A DNA stretch of 64,000 nt from JBCBDX01 sp038529265 (GCA_038529265.1 JBCBDX010000009.1:62001-126000), one strand, 5' to 3'; numbered from the stretch's first letter, positions 15,631 through 25,350 are shown. Notes: a model not told the origin generated them from the sequence alone. Made by a program: numbers and translations.

Positions 15631-16614
15631 TCAATCAAGTTCTGCTTTAACGGGTCTCGACGTCAGACTTTCAACAGCTTCTGCGATGGTTTGATCCCCG
15701 GCAAGAACATCGGCCACGGCGGTTATGATGGGTGCTTCAACGCCCAAACGTTCTGCCAGCCTTTTTGCGCTGCTTGCGGTGTAAGCTCCCTCGGCGAGCT
15801 TTTGTGACGGGTCAGCGGAAGAACGTGCCAATGAAAGCCCATAGCTATAGTTGCGGCTTTGCTCTGTGCCACAGGTCAAAACCAGGTCACCAAGCCCTGA
15901 CAGCCCCTTTAGTGTTTCGGAGCGCGCGCCATAAGCTTCGGCAACACGCTCCATTTCGACAAACCCGCGCGCGATAATTGCAGCTTTCGCGCTTTCGCCG
16001 AGCCTCGCCCCTTTAACGATACCGGCTGCAATCGCCATTACGTTTTTTAGTGCGCCTCCCAGTTCCACACCACACATATCACCACTGGCATAAAGCCTGA
16101 GTGTGTTGGATGAGAGAGTTTTGCATGCTGCCAATGCAGCCTGCATGTTATTGCAAGCAAGCGTTACGGCCGTTGGAAGGCCGGAAGCCACGTCGTTGGC
16201 AAAACTTGGCCCAGACAGTACCATGATCTGATTGTCGGGCAAGAAATCGGCGAGTGTTTCACTCACACGCTTGCCGTTGTTTTGATCAAGGCCTTTTGCG
16301 CAGCAGATGATGGCCGTTCGCTGCTTAACGCCATGATCTATCAGCATACGTGCGGTGTGCGCTGTTGTTTGGGCGGGTGTCGCCAGAAATAGAAAATCTG
16401 CGTCAGCGATTGCGCGGGCCAGATTGGCCGTTGCTCTTAGTCGAACGCTGAGCGCAATTGCGCCGAGATAGCCTGGGTTTTGGTGCTGATTGTTGACTTG
16501 CGCGGCAACCGCATCATTGCGTGCCCACAAAAGCGTGTGGTGATCATTTTCGGCCATTGAATGCGCAAGGGCTGTCCCCCAAGCGCCAGCTCCGACGATA
16601 CCGATGCGGCTCAT
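15631..16614 (-). CDS. gpsA: Glycerol-3-phosphate dehydrogenase [NAD(P)+]
   Basis: 327 residues. The Rossmann motif is GIVGAGAWGTALA at 4-16. It is followed by LLWARNDAVAAQ, ADFLFLATPAQT, AIICCAKGLDQN and LSGPSFANDVASGLPTAVTL. The catalytic part has GVELGGALKNVMAIAAGIVKG (catalytic Lys) and LSGLGDLVLTCGTEQSRNY. It reduces dihydroxyacetone phosphate to sn-glycerol 3-phosphate for phospholipid synthesis in the cytoplasm. Its start overlaps the tsaD stop by four bases, so the two are co-translated. Confidence 0.95.
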   Translation of the reverse strand: MSRIGIVGAGAWGTALAHSMAENDHHTLLWARNDAVAAQVNNQHQNPGYLGAIALSVRLRATANLARAIADADFLFLATPAQTTAHTARMLIDHGVKQRTAIICCAKGLDQNNGKRVSETLADFLPDNQIMVLSGPSFANDVASGLPTAVTLACNNMQAALAACKTLSSNTLRLYASGDMCGVELGGALKNVMAIAAGIVKGARLGESAKAAIIARGFVEMERVAEAYGARSETLKGLSGLGDLVLTCGTEQSRNYSYGLSLARSSADPSQKLAEGAYTASSAKRLAERLGVEAPIITAVADVLAGDQTIAEAVESLTSRPVKAELD

Positions 16615-17693
16615 ACTTTTGCGCCCCGCTTGCCCGAGCCCATCATGGGTGGGCTGGCCTCATCGAGCGGCCAGCGCGGGCGCGGCTCCGGATCGACATT
16701 ATTGGGTAAGCCCATTTGGATGCGTTCTGCCGCAGCCCATGCAATCATAGCCGCATTGTCGGTGCAAAGGTTCAGAGGCGGCGCGATAAATGAGAAACCC
16801 CGATGCTTGCAAAGCTCTGTGAGCATGCTTCTGATCGCGCTGTTGGCTGCTACACCGCCAGCAACAACAAGCGTCGGATTTTCCGCGTCTGCCGTTTCCT
16901 GGAATTTCTGCAACGCCCGACCCACCCGCTCATGCAGTGTTTCGGTGACAGCAAGCTGAAAGGAGGCGCAAAGATCGGCCACATCCCGGTCCGATAGTGC
17001 TCCAATTTCGGTGGCTGTTTTGCGCAAGGCAGATTTCAGTCCCGAAAAGGAAAAGTCCAATCGTTCTTCGCCTCTAAGTGGCCTTGGCAGAGGAAAGCGA
17101 TTCTGTTCACCTGACGCTGCTGCATGTTCCACTGCCGGACCTCCGGGATAGGGTAGGCCCAACAGCTTGGCGGTTTTGTCGAACGCTTCGCCCAGCGCGT
17201 CATCTATGGTTGATGCCCAGCGCTCATACTGGCCGACACCGCGTACGCATATGATTTGGGTGTGCCCGCCGGAAACGAGCAAAAGAAGATAGGGGAATGC
17301 GACGCGGTCAGTGAGACGGGCCGTCAGTGCATGTCCTTCAAGGTGGTTGATCGGTACAAACGGTTTTCCCGATGCTTGCGCGATAGCGCGCCCGGTCATA
17401 GCGCCCACGATCAAAGACCCGATCAAGCCCGGCCCAGTGGTTGCAGCCACGGCGCTGAGCGCTTCATAGTCAATGCCCGCATCGTACATCGATGCTTCAA
17501 CAATTTTGTCGAGGCGGGTTACATGCGCTCGTGCCGCCAACTCTGGCACGACCCCGCCAAACGCTGCATGTTCGTCAATCTGGCTGAAGACGATGTTGGA
17601 TAACACGCGCCTTTCGTCTCCTTCCAAATGGACGACCGCGGCGGCTGTCTCATCGCAGCTTGTTTCGATGCCAAGGACGGTGATCGACGACAA
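16611..17693 (-). CDS. tsaD: tRNA N6-threonylcarbamoyladenosine transferase TsaD
   Basis: 360 residues. The sequence starts VLGIETSCDETAAAVV; the metal site is NHLEGH with His117 and His121; VSGGHTQIICV and YPGGPAVEHAA are ASKHA-fold nucleotide loops; SFSGLKSALRK and VAGGVAANSAIR complete the family pattern. With TsaB, TsaC and TsaE it makes t6A at position 37 of ANN-reading tRNAs. It is divergent from hemC, separated by about 100 bases that must hold both promoters. Confidence 0.96.
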   Translation of the reverse strand: MSSITVLGIETSCDETAAAVVHLEGDERRVLSNIVFSQIDEHAAFGGVVPELAARAHVTRLDKIVEASMYDAGIDYEALSAVAATTGPGLIGSLIVGAMTGRAIAQASGKPFVPINHLEGHALTARLTDRVAFPYLLLLVSGGHTQIICVRGVGQYERWASTIDDALGEAFDKTAKLLGLPYPGGPAVEHAAASGEQNRFPLPRPLRGEERLDFSFSGLKSALRKTATEIGALSDRDVADLCASFQLAVTETLHERVGRALQKFQETADAENPTLVVAGGVAANSAIRSMLTELCKHRGFSFIAPPLNLCTDNAAMIAWAAAERIQMGLPNNVDPEPRPRWPLDEASPPMMGSGKRGAKV

Positions 17694-17793
17694 TTGAGGG
17701 CTCGTTTAGATTCAAGTTAGGTCCAACGCCGGATTGCGGCGACGTTTTGAACGGGTTAGTGAGCGCGTAACACGGATCGGGAAGGTTTCAAAC

Positions 17794-18729
17794 GTGGCGA
17801 AAGATTTTGGACCTGTGCGTATTGCAACGCGCGGCAGCCCATTGGCATTGGCGCAGGCGCATGAGGTGCGCGACAGGCTGATAGCGGCACATGGGATGCC
17901 TGCTGACGATATTGAAATTGTTGTCTTATCAACGGCCGGCGACCGAATATTGGATCGTCCGCTCTCGGAAGTTGGTGGCAAGGGCCTTTTCACCATGGAG
18001 CTTGAGGAGCAGTTGCTGGACGGGCGTTGCGATATCGCCGTTCATTCGTCCAAGGATATGCCAACGGTTTTGCCAGATGGTTTGTCCATCACCGCTTTTT
18101 TGGAGCGTGAAGACCCGCGCGATGCTTTTATCGGTGTGGCTGCGCCGAAACTCGATGAACTGCCGCGCAACGCGGTTGTGGGTACATCCTCGCTGAGGCG
18201 GCAAGCGCTGGTGCGCCGCGCTCGCCCGGACGTGACGGTTGTGGAGTTTCGAGGCAATGTTCAAACGCGATTACGCAAGCTCGAAGAGGGCGTCGCTGAT
18301 GCCACCTTGCTGGCCAATGCCGGATTGCGGCGGTTGGGAAAAGCTGACGTCATTACCGACTTGATTGATCTGGAAACCTTCCCGCCAGCACCCGGACAAG
18401 GCGCGATCTGTATTGAGGGCCGCACTGGTGACGAACGCACCGACGCGCTGATCGAGCCTCTCAATCATATTGCAACCAACACTTCGCTGACATGCGAACG
18501 GGCATTTCTTGCCGCGCTGGACGGTTCATGCCGTACGCCGATTGCTGGTCACGCGATAATTGATGGCGATGATCTGCAATTTTACGGGATGATTTTGACG
18601 CCCGATGGACGCCAAGCGCATGATGTATCGCTATCCGGAAAAGTTGGCGATGCCGTCGGCATTGGACAAAGGGCGGCTGAGCAGGTTCGTACGGCTGCCG
18701 GACCTGGCTTTTTTGAAAGCTGGACATAA
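17794..18729 (+). CDS. hemC: Hydroxymethylbilane synthase (porphobilinogen deaminase)
   Basis: 311 residues from GTG 17794, which has GGAAGG eight bases upstream; earlier in-frame codons give a basic extension unlike the family. Blocks are IATRGSPLALAQAHEVRDRL, STAGDRILDRPLSEVGGKGLF, VHSSKDMPT, VGTSSLRRQALVRRARPD and LPPAPGQG-like FPPAPGQGAICIE. Cys246 in LDGSCRTPIAGHA carries the dipyrromethane cofactor. It joins four porphobilinogens into hydroxymethylbilane. The stop and the hemD start overlap as TAATG. Confidence 0.95.
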   Translation: MAKDFGPVRIATRGSPLALAQAHEVRDRLIAAHGMPADDIEIVVLSTAGDRILDRPLSEVGGKGLFTMELEEQLLDGRCDIAVHSSKDMPTVLPDGLSITAFLEREDPRDAFIGVAAPKLDELPRNAVVGTSSLRRQALVRRARPDVTVVEFRGNVQTRLRKLEEGVADATLLANAGLRRLGKADVITDLIDLETFPPAPGQGAICIEGRTGDERTDALIEPLNHIATNTSLTCERAFLAALDGSCRTPIAGHAIIDGDDLQFYGMILTPDGRQAHDVSLSGKVGDAVGIGQRAAEQVRTAAGPGFFESWT

Positions 18730-19475
18730 TGGCTCGCCCGCGCATTCTTGTAACGCGGCCGGAGCCAGGTGCCACGGCGACCGAAACGGCGCTCGCAGCA
18801 CGCGGATTTGACGTCATCAAAAGACCGTTGACTGAGTTAGCACCAGTGCCCGTCGATGAAGCCGCCGGGAGCGCTTTTCTTCAATCTGATATCATCATCG
18901 TCACCAGTGCCAATGCGCTTCGCTTTGCGCCACCTGATCTTTTGCGCGCCAAACAGCGAACGAAGCTTGTTGCTGTTGGTGATGCAACGGCTCGGCAAGC
19001 GCGGGATTTTGGCATGTCTGACGTTATCAGCATTGGTGGAGATGCTGATGCATTGATTGGTGAAGTGCTCCCCACACTCCAACCCGGTTCAAACGTTGGT
19101 TATCTTTGTGGAAAATTGAGACGCGATACGATTGAAAGCGTGCTGGTTGAGGGTGGCTTTAACCTTACGATTATCGAAACCTATGAAACTCAAAAAGTCA
19201 GTCAGATAACTAATAAACTGATAGCAGACTTCAAGCAGGTTAAAGCCGATGCTGTGGCTGTATTTTCTGGAGTATCAGCTGGGATATTGGCCAAAGCCGT
19301 GGCACTACCGGCTCTTCTTCAAATCTTTGAAAGAAAACCGGTTTTTGTCATCTCAAAGCGCGCGTCCGAGCCGCTCGTGGAGCGGTGGCCTGGTGATATT
19401 CACATCAGCGAAAGTATGCAGGCTGATGCCATGCACGAGCTTATTGAAAATCATTTTTTTGGTCACACATCTTGA
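18729..19475 (+). CDS. hemD: Uroporphyrinogen-III synthase
   Basis: 248 residues. The family is poorly conserved, but RILVTRPEPGATATETALAA at the start, IIVTSANALRF, LVAVGDATARQARDFG, YLCGKLRRDTIESVL and AVAVFSGVSAGIL are the expected blocks of the two-lobed HemD fold. It cyclises hydroxymethylbilane with inversion of ring D. The one-base overlap with hemC and the 62-base gap to the Mic60-like gene place it in the heme operon. Confidence 0.92.
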   Translation: MARPRILVTRPEPGATATETALAARGFDVIKRPLTELAPVPVDEAAGSAFLQSDIIIVTSANALRFAPPDLLRAKQRTKLVAVGDATARQARDFGMSDVISIGGDADALIGEVLPTLQPGSNVGYLCGKLRRDTIESVLVEGGFNLTIIETYETQKVSQITNKLIADFKQVKADAVAVFSGVSAGILAKAVALPALLQIFERKPVFVISKRASEPLVERWPGDIHISESMQADAMHELIENHFFGHTS

Positions 19476-19537
19476 GCTGTCATGATGCGACTGCATTGAT
19501 AGAACAAATTTAACGGCGCTTGTTTTAGGGGTTTAGT

Positions 19538-20947
19538 ATGACCACAAGACCAAAAAAAACGCCGAGTGTGCGCACCCGCCGTAAACCGGTAACAATAGAT
19601 ATGAAAGCCGAAAAGGCTGAACCAGTGGAAGCACCAGAATCCGCCGAAGTGCCGGGCGCTGAACCCGTTGCGATGACGAATAAAGAAGGCTCCAAAACGA
19701 CGCCCGCTACAAAAGAAGAACCAAACGCGAAATCTGAAAGCAGACCAAAGGCCGCGCCAATGGCTGATTCCAAACAACCAGCCAAGGCCCGCTCGGGTTC
19801 TAGTCTTGTGGGTGGCTTGGTGGGGGGTGCTATTGCCCTTTTGGGCGCGGCAGGGCTTCAATGGAGTGGCTTTATCCCCAATCTCGGAGCCGTTTCGGTT
19901 GATACCTCAGCTATAGAAGCCGAAATCGCAGCTCTCAATACAAGAGTTGATGCGGCTGAGTCATCCGCAAACGCTGGCGCTGATTTGGATGCGGTGGCAG
20001 TGCGCCTTGATGAATTGCGCGCTGCTTCAAGCGCCAACACAGATATGGTTGGCCAACTCGCCAGTCGCGTGGATGACACTTCTGACTCAGTTGCACAGTT
20101 GACGACTGCTATTGAAGGCGGCGAGGCCGGTGATGGCGCCGCGCTGGAGGCAATCACGACGCGCATTGCAGAGCTGCAATCTCAAAATGACGAGCTTGTG
20201 GCGCAACTGGCTGAACTTTCAAACACCGAACCCACGGCAATTGATCTTTCGCCAGTTACCGCGCGTTTGGACGCGCTGGAGGCGCTCGGAGATCCGTCAG
20301 AAGCCCTTGCTGCACTGGAAGCATCGACGGGTGAGACGATGAATGGGTTTGCTGAGAACCTGCAGGGCATAAGTGCCGATGTTGCTGCTTTGAAGGATCA
20401 AGTTGCCGCTGGCGGTGCGGATTCAACAGCGGTCGCGCGCGCTTTTGCAGCATCCAGTCTGAAGAATGCAGTCGATCGTGGTGGCGCTTTTGGCGCTGAA
20501 CTGGAAGCGTTTGCGACCGTTGCGCAAGATGTCGACGGTGAAGCTATTGCGACGCTGCGCGGTTTTGCATCCGGCGGTGTTCCCACGCTAAGCCAGCTCG
20601 TTGATGCCTATCCTGCCGTTGCCAACTCTATCATTTCATCGGAGCGAACCATCGATGAAAGTGCGGGTATCGGCCAGCGTCTGCTCAACAACATGCAAGG
20701 ACTGGTTTCGGTGCGTCCCATCGATGAACAGGCCGGTGATACGCCGACTGCGATTTCTACCCGTATCGGGGCGCGATTGAATGAAGGCGATCTAAACTCC
20801 GCGCTTAGTGAATGGGAGGCGCTACCCGAAGTTGCAAAGTCTGCTTCCCAAGACTTCATTGACCAACTGCGCGCGCGCCGAACCGTCGATGGACTTCTTT
20901 CCAACATTCTGACCAGTGCCATGTCCGGCACAGCTTCGACACAGTGA
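19538..20947 (+). CDS. Mic60/mitofilin-like inner-membrane protein (COG4223 type)
   Basis: 469 residues. The N-terminus (1-85) is basic and low-complexity, rich in Lys, Glu, Pro and Ala. One membrane segment lies at about 89-110 (GGLVGGAIALLGAAGLQW). Then comes a long heptad-rich region (about 125-300), with ALNTRVDAAESSANAGADLD and repeated ALE/LDAL, typical of coiled coil. The C-terminal domain (about 310-465) contains RAFAASSLKNAVDRGGAFGAELEAFA and ends EGDLNSALSEWEALPEVAKS. Alphaproteobacterial proteins of this type next to hem genes are the bacterial relatives of mitochondrial Mic60, which shapes cristae junctions; here a role in inner-membrane shaping is inferred. Confidence 0.82.
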   Translation: MTTRPKKTPSVRTRRKPVTIDMKAEKAEPVEAPESAEVPGAEPVAMTNKEGSKTTPATKEEPNAKSESRPKAAPMADSKQPAKARSGSSLVGGLVGGAIALLGAAGLQWSGFIPNLGAVSVDTSAIEAEIAALNTRVDAAESSANAGADLDAVAVRLDELRAASSANTDMVGQLASRVDDTSDSVAQLTTAIEGGEAGDGAALEAITTRIAELQSQNDELVAQLAELSNTEPTAIDLSPVTARLDALEALGDPSEALAALEASTGETMNGFAENLQGISADVAALKDQVAAGGADSTAVARAFAASSLKNAVDRGGAFGAELEAFATVAQDVDGEAIATLRGFASGGVPTLSQLVDAYPAVANSIISSERTIDESAGIGQRLLNNMQGLVSVRPIDEQAGDTPTAISTRIGARLNEGDLNSALSEWEALPEVAKSASQDFIDQLRARRTVDGLLSNILTSAMSGTASTQ

Positions 20948-20960
20948 GGAGATCGCAATC

Positions 20961-22817
20961 ATGATCAAGCTACTCCTCTTCATCCTTCTTGTTCTTGGCT
21001 TGGCTTATGGATTTGCGATCCTTGCCGATATGCCGGGCGAGGTGGTGATAACCGTCGCCGGTCAGGAAATCAGTTTCACCCTGATGTTTGCCGCCGTTGC
21101 GCTGGTTGCAACTGTTGTGGCGGTTATGGTGACGTGGTGGCTGATACGCGTTGTTCTGACATCGCCACAGCGCGTGACACGCTTTTTTCGTCTGCGGCGG
21201 CGCGATCGTGGCTATCAAGCATTGTCGACCGGTATCATTGCGGCAGGTGCAGGCGATCCAGCCACTGCACGTCAAATGTTGCGGCGCGCTGATGGTCTTC
21301 TGGTCAAGACTTCCGAGCCACTTATCCAACTTTTGGAGGCCCAGGCCGTAATGCTTGAGGGCGATCATGACGGGGCGCGGTCCAAGTTTGAAAAGATGCT
21401 GGAAGATCCCGAACTTCGCGACTTGGGCCTGCGCGGCCTTTACATGGAAGCGCAGCGCCTGGGTGACCGCGATGCACAGAAGCATTATGCCGAGAAAGCC
21501 GCAGAGCTTGCGCCACAACTTGGCTGGGCCAGCAAGGCTGCGCTTGATCTGAAGACCAGCACCGGCGATTGGGAGGGCGCACTCCGCCTGGTTGAGAAAC
21601 AGCAGACTGCCAAGCATATCGACAAGGAAGCAGCCAAGCGAAAGCGCGCCGTTCTTCTCACCGCCATCGCAATGGAAAATGTGGAGCCTGATCCCGGCCG
21701 TGCCAAGCAGGCTGGTTTGGAAGCTCATCGATTGGCACCTGAATTTGCGCCAGCTGTAGTCGCTGCATCTGATGCTTGTTTGCGCCTCAACGAGTTGCGC
21801 CGTGCGGCCAAAATTTTGGAGACAACATGGCGTAAGGCGCCGCACCCCGATGTTGCACTGGCTTATGTCAATGTCCGCTCCGGTGACAGTGCTGCGGACA
21901 GGTTGAAGAAGGCGCGCAAGCTTGAGCAATTGAAGCCGAACAATGCGGAATCGAGTCTCATTGTTGCTCAAATGGCGATGGAGGCGGCCGAGTTTGATGA
22001 CGCTCGCAAAGCCGTGGCTGCTGTGCTGCGCAATGAGCCGCGCGAAAACGCTTATCTGTTGATGGCTGACATTGAGGAGCAGGAAACCGGCGATCAGGGC
22101 AAAATTCGGGAGTGGTTGTCGCGTGCGCTGCGCGCGCCACGCGATCCGGCTTGGACGGCAGACGGCTACGTTGCAGAAAAATGGGCGCCGTTTTCTCCCA
22201 TCAGTGGGCGGATCGATGCCTTTGAGTGGAAAGTGCCGGTAGAGCGCATTGGCGATAATCTGATTGAGAACGATTTAGATCCGATGCAGCGTGGTGTTGC
22301 ACCGGTTTCGATGATTGAACCGGCCTCTGATGAACGGCCAACTACCGTTGATGTTGAGCCGGAAGAGGTTAAGCCTGATATTGAAGCGGCAGAAGCTGCC
22401 ATGCCAGTTGCAGCGATGGCTGCAACTGCGGTGGTCGCTGAAAAAGCGTCCGAAGAAGAAAAGCCCGAGGCTTCGAAAGAAAAGGAAGCTGAAGCCAGTT
22501 CAAAAGAAGAACCGGCACCCGAGCAGTCTGATGTTGTCGAAGATATTAAGGTCATTGAGCCGGTTGTGCAGGCCGAGGAAGCCGAAGAAGCTGCTGCTAG
22601 TCAGCTGGAGGCCGACAAAAACGAGACCGGAAGCTCTGCAGAAGCGGAAAAAGTGGACGTAGCTCCAAATACTGAGGTGCCCGATACAGCCGAGGCGGTT
22701 GAAAAGGTTTCTGAGCCAGAGCTGGAAGAAGAAATTGTTCCCCCAATCCCTGATGACCCCGGGATTGATCCAAATGAAAAGCCAGCAGAAGAACCGCGCC
22801 GGTTTCGCCTTTTCTAA
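20961..22817 (+). CDS. hemY: HemY-like TPR membrane protein
   Basis: 618 residues from ATG 20961, preceded by GAGGAG. Two membrane helices (about 2-22 and 38-62) precede a TPR-rich region. HemY_N blocks are VITVAGQEISFTLMFAAVAL and LSTGIIAAGAGDPATARQML. The Pro-Ala-Glu-Lys-rich acidic tail (about 460-605) is probably disordered and ends EEPRRFRLF. The family accompanies hemCD in proteobacteria but is not the HemY protoporphyrinogen oxidase of Bacillus; its role is thought to be organising late heme synthesis at the membrane. A long antisense frame of 333 codons inside it is a shadow. Confidence 0.88.
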   Translation: MIKLLLFILLVLGLAYGFAILADMPGEVVITVAGQEISFTLMFAAVALVATVVAVMVTWWLIRVVLTSPQRVTRFFRLRRRDRGYQALSTGIIAAGAGDPATARQMLRRADGLLVKTSEPLIQLLEAQAVMLEGDHDGARSKFEKMLEDPELRDLGLRGLYMEAQRLGDRDAQKHYAEKAAELAPQLGWASKAALDLKTSTGDWEGALRLVEKQQTAKHIDKEAAKRKRAVLLTAIAMENVEPDPGRAKQAGLEAHRLAPEFAPAVVAASDACLRLNELRRAAKILETTWRKAPHPDVALAYVNVRSGDSAADRLKKARKLEQLKPNNAESSLIVAQMAMEAAEFDDARKAVAAVLRNEPRENAYLLMADIEEQETGDQGKIREWLSRALRAPRDPAWTADGYVAEKWAPFSPISGRIDAFEWKVPVERIGDNLIENDLDPMQRGVAPVSMIEPASDERPTTVDVEPEEVKPDIEAAEAAMPVAAMAATAVVAEKASEEEKPEASKEKEAEASSKEEPAPEQSDVVEDIKVIEPVVQAEEAEEAAASQLEADKNETGSSAEAEKVDVAPNTEVPDTAEAVEKVSEPELEEEIVPPIPDDPGIDPNEKPAEEPRRFRLF

Positions 22818-22858
22818 CGAATTGAAAATCATATATGAGGGCACAAAGGATTGTGCCC

Positions 22859-23365
22859 ATGCTCGAGAAATTTCAGCAGTTCATTGCCAGTTTGACCAGC
22901 AGCCTTGATGGCGGTGCGTCAGAATCAGATGAAGACGCGCATCCCGGCCGAACTGCTGCTGCAGCGTTGATGTATCATGTCATTCAAGCTGATGGCGTGC
23001 TTCGCGACATCGAGAAGGAACGCTTTAAGGAAGTGCTGACTGCAGAGTACGGCCTTTCTGAAAAGGAGCTTGAATCGCTCGTCGCAGCTGCAAAAGCAGC
23101 GGACAGCCAGGCCGTCGACTTCTATCGCTTCACCTCTGTATTGATGAGCCGATTGGACGAAGAAGAACGTGTCGCTTTTATAGAAATTCTGTGGGAACTG
23201 GTTTACGCAGACGGCTACAAACACGAGCTTGAAGAAAATGTTGTGTGGCGCATTTCCGAGCTGCTGGGTGTATCGGGCCGTGATCGGGTCTTGATGCGTC
23301 AACGTGTTCAAGAGCGACTGGGTATCCATGGCAGCGGCGAGCCGCATACCCCAGCATCTGAATAG
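22859..23365 (+). CDS. TerB family tellurite-resistance-like protein
   Basis: 168 residues from ATG 22859 (another ATG-like start 24 bases upstream overlaps nothing). The helical TerB domain is seen in TAAAALMYHVIQADGVLRDIEK, EKELESLVAAAKAADSQAVD and EERVAFIEILWELVYADGYK followed by HELEENVVWRISELLGV. The acidic pairs ADG at two places are the usual metal-binding positions of TerB domains. Function in most genomes is unknown; single TerB-fold proteins are not enough for tellurite resistance. It directly follows hemY on the same strand. Confidence 0.85.
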   Translation: MLEKFQQFIASLTSSLDGGASESDEDAHPGRTAAAALMYHVIQADGVLRDIEKERFKEVLTAEYGLSEKELESLVAAAKAADSQAVDFYRFTSVLMSRLDEEERVAFIEILWELVYADGYKHELEENVVWRISELLGVSGRDRVLMRQRVQERLGIHGSGEPHTPASE

Positions 23366-23397
23366 TTGTCAGTTCAGTCAACGCCCTCGCCTAACTC

Positions 23398-24099
23398 ATG
23401 GAAAAACGTCATCCCATCCTCATCGTTTTGCACCAGGCCACCTCGTCCGCTGGCAGAGTAGGTCAAATGCTGCAGGCGCGCGGCTACCCACTTGATATCC
23501 GCCGTCCACCGCTCGGTGAGTACCTGCCTGACACGCTTGAAAACCATTCCGGCGCTGTTGTTTTTGGCGGACCGATGAGTGCCAATGATCCTGAAGATCA
23601 TGTGAAACATGAAACGGACTGGATGGCGGTTCCCTTAAAGGAAGACAAACCGCTCCTTGGCATTTGTCTTGGCGCGCAGATGCTCGTCAACCATCTTGGT
23701 GGCAGCGTAAAAGGCCGGGATGATGATGAGGTCGAGATCGGCTGGTATCCTTTGGAAGCAACGGAAGCGGGCGAACAGCTGATGTCATGGCCGTCCATGA
23801 TCTATCATTTCCACAAGGAAGGGTTCTCTCTACCCACGGGCGCGGTGCATCTTGCCCATTCCGAGGCTTACCCCAACCAGGCTTTTCGCTACGGGGACAA
23901 TGCTTGGGCCGTGCAGTTCCATGCTGAACTGACACAAATCATGATGCAGCGTTGGGCGGTCAAGGGTGCGCATCGCTTTGTGTTGCCCGGTGCGCAACAA
24001 GGCAAGGAACATCTGCAAGGCCGCTTGCTTTATGATGCGCCCGTCCGAGCTTGGCTTGAAGAATTTCTGGATATTGTCTTCGAGCGCAGCGATCAGTGA
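23398..24099 (+). CDS. Class I glutamine amidotransferase-like protein
   Basis: 233 residues. The nucleophile elbow is LLGICLGAQML with Cys90; VVFGGPMSANDP and the later AVQFHAELT (His near 182, Glu two residues on) complete the triad in the form seen in stand-alone GMP-synthase-like GATases. Such proteins hydrolyse glutamine or gamma-glutamyl compounds; the synthase partner is not in the neighbourhood. No domain other than GATase is present. It ends six bases from the convergent MFS gene. Confidence 0.85.
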   Translation: MEKRHPILIVLHQATSSAGRVGQMLQARGYPLDIRRPPLGEYLPDTLENHSGAVVFGGPMSANDPEDHVKHETDWMAVPLKEDKPLLGICLGAQMLVNHLGGSVKGRDDDEVEIGWYPLEATEAGEQLMSWPSMIYHFHKEGFSLPTGAVHLAHSEAYPNQAFRYGDNAWAVQFHAELTQIMMQRWAVKGAHRFVLPGAQQGKEHLQGRLLYDAPVRAWLEEFLDIVFERSDQ

Positions 24100-24105
24100 A
24101 AGCCA

Positions 24106-25350
24106 CTATTGCGTTCGGTCAAGGTAACGCACATCGCGCAATTGCGGGAACAACCAAGCCCAAACGCCCGCTACTGCCACCGCCCCGGCGCCTCCCAAGA
24201 CAACTGCTGGCACCGCGCCGATCCAAGCGGCAACAAAGCCGGCGCGGAACTCACCCAACTCGTTTGATGCGCCTATGAAGACCATGTTGATAGCGTTAAC
24301 GCGGCCACGCACTTCATCGGGTGTCCAAAGCTGGATAACTGTTTCGCGGATGTAGACACTTACTGCATCTGTTGCGCCGACCAAGAGCAACGCGATGATG
24401 GAAAGCCAGGTTATCGTTGAAAAACCGAAGACCATTGTGAAAACGCCAAACAGGGCAACGAAGATCAGCAAAATTCGGCCCGCATGATCGCGGATTGGCG
24501 ATGCGGTGAGCATAAGCGCCATGATGACAGCTCCGATGCCGGGTGCAGCACGCAAAAGCCCCAGGCCCCAAGGCCCTGTTTCCAAAACATCGCGGGCAAA
24601 GACCGGCAACAGCGCAACGGCGCCTCCAAGCAGAACGGCAAACAGATCAAGCGATATGGCACCAAGAACAACCTTCTGTTTGCGGACGTAGCGGATGCCC
24701 TCAAACAGGGAAGATAGCGTGACTTTTTCTATTTCGCCCTTTTCTTCCGGCTTTGGGATCATTCGCACCAACACCAGGCCGATGCCAAGGAAGATGGCTG
24801 CAATCAAATAAGCGGTATTGGCACCCAAACCATAAAGAAGACCACCCAAAACCGGTCCGCCAATCGAAGCAACCTGCCAGGCCGACGAGTTCCAAGCCAC
24901 CGCGTTTGGAAAAACTTCGCGTGGGACGAGATTTACAACGAGCGACTGGGAAGCGGGCCCTAAGAAAGCGCGTGCTGCGCCAAAGCCCGCCAAAGCAATA
25001 AAGACTGGGAATGGTGATGTCAGCCCTCGCCATGAATAGTAAAGGATAGCAAGCGCACAGGCCAGTTCTGCGGCGATGGCCCAACTCATGACGTTGCGAC
25101 GACCAAACCGGTCTGCGACCGTGCCGGTTATAAACACCAATAGCAGCAATGGTATAAATTGGACCAGACCTATGATCCCGAGATCGAGTGGATCGCGCGT
25201 GAGATCGTAAATTTGCCAGCCCACGGCAACCGCGATCATTTGGGCAGCCAGTGTGGCCAGAAAACGCGATGCCCAATATTTCACATAAGCCGGATATCGG
25301 AACGCGAGAAACCGGTCGGTGGCTGGAGCAGGATTGGACGAAGACGACAT
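24106..25350 (-). CDS. MFS transporter (EntS/DHA3-like exporter)
   Basis: 414 residues with twelve predicted membrane segments. It begins SSSNPAPATDRFLAFRYPAY and has the A-motif-like TGTVADRFGRRNVMSW between helices 2 and 3. SLVVNLVPREVFPNAVAWNSS in the first half and LWTPDEVRGRVNAINMVFIGAS in the second half are typical of the MFS_3 (EntS-like) group. Members export small molecules such as enterobactin or macrolides; the substrate here cannot be inferred. No siderophore genes are adjacent. Confidence 0.85.
   Translation of the reverse strand: MSSSSNPAPATDRFLAFRYPAYVKYWASRFLATLAAQMIAVAVGWQIYDLTRDPLDLGIIGLVQFIPLLLLVFITGTVADRFGRRNVMSWAIAAELACALAILYYSWRGLTSPFPVFIALAGFGAARAFLGPASQSLVVNLVPREVFPNAVAWNSSAWQVASIGGPVLGGLLYGLGANTAYLIAAIFLGIGLVLVRMIPKPEEKGEIEKVTLSSLFEGIRYVRKQKVVLGAISLDLFAVLLGGAVALLPVFARDVLETGPWGLGLLRAAPGIGAVIMALMLTASPIRDHAGRILLIFVALFGVFTMVFGFSTITWLSIIALLLVGATDAVSVYIRETVIQLWTPDEVRGRVNAINMVFIGASNELGEFRAGFVAAWIGAVPAVVLGGAGAVAVAGVWAWLFPQLRDVRYLDRTQ

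Noticed and set aside
20970..21971. 333-codon minus-strand frame
   Set aside because: Long but antisense to hemY, with codon composition of a shadow frame and no recognisable domain.
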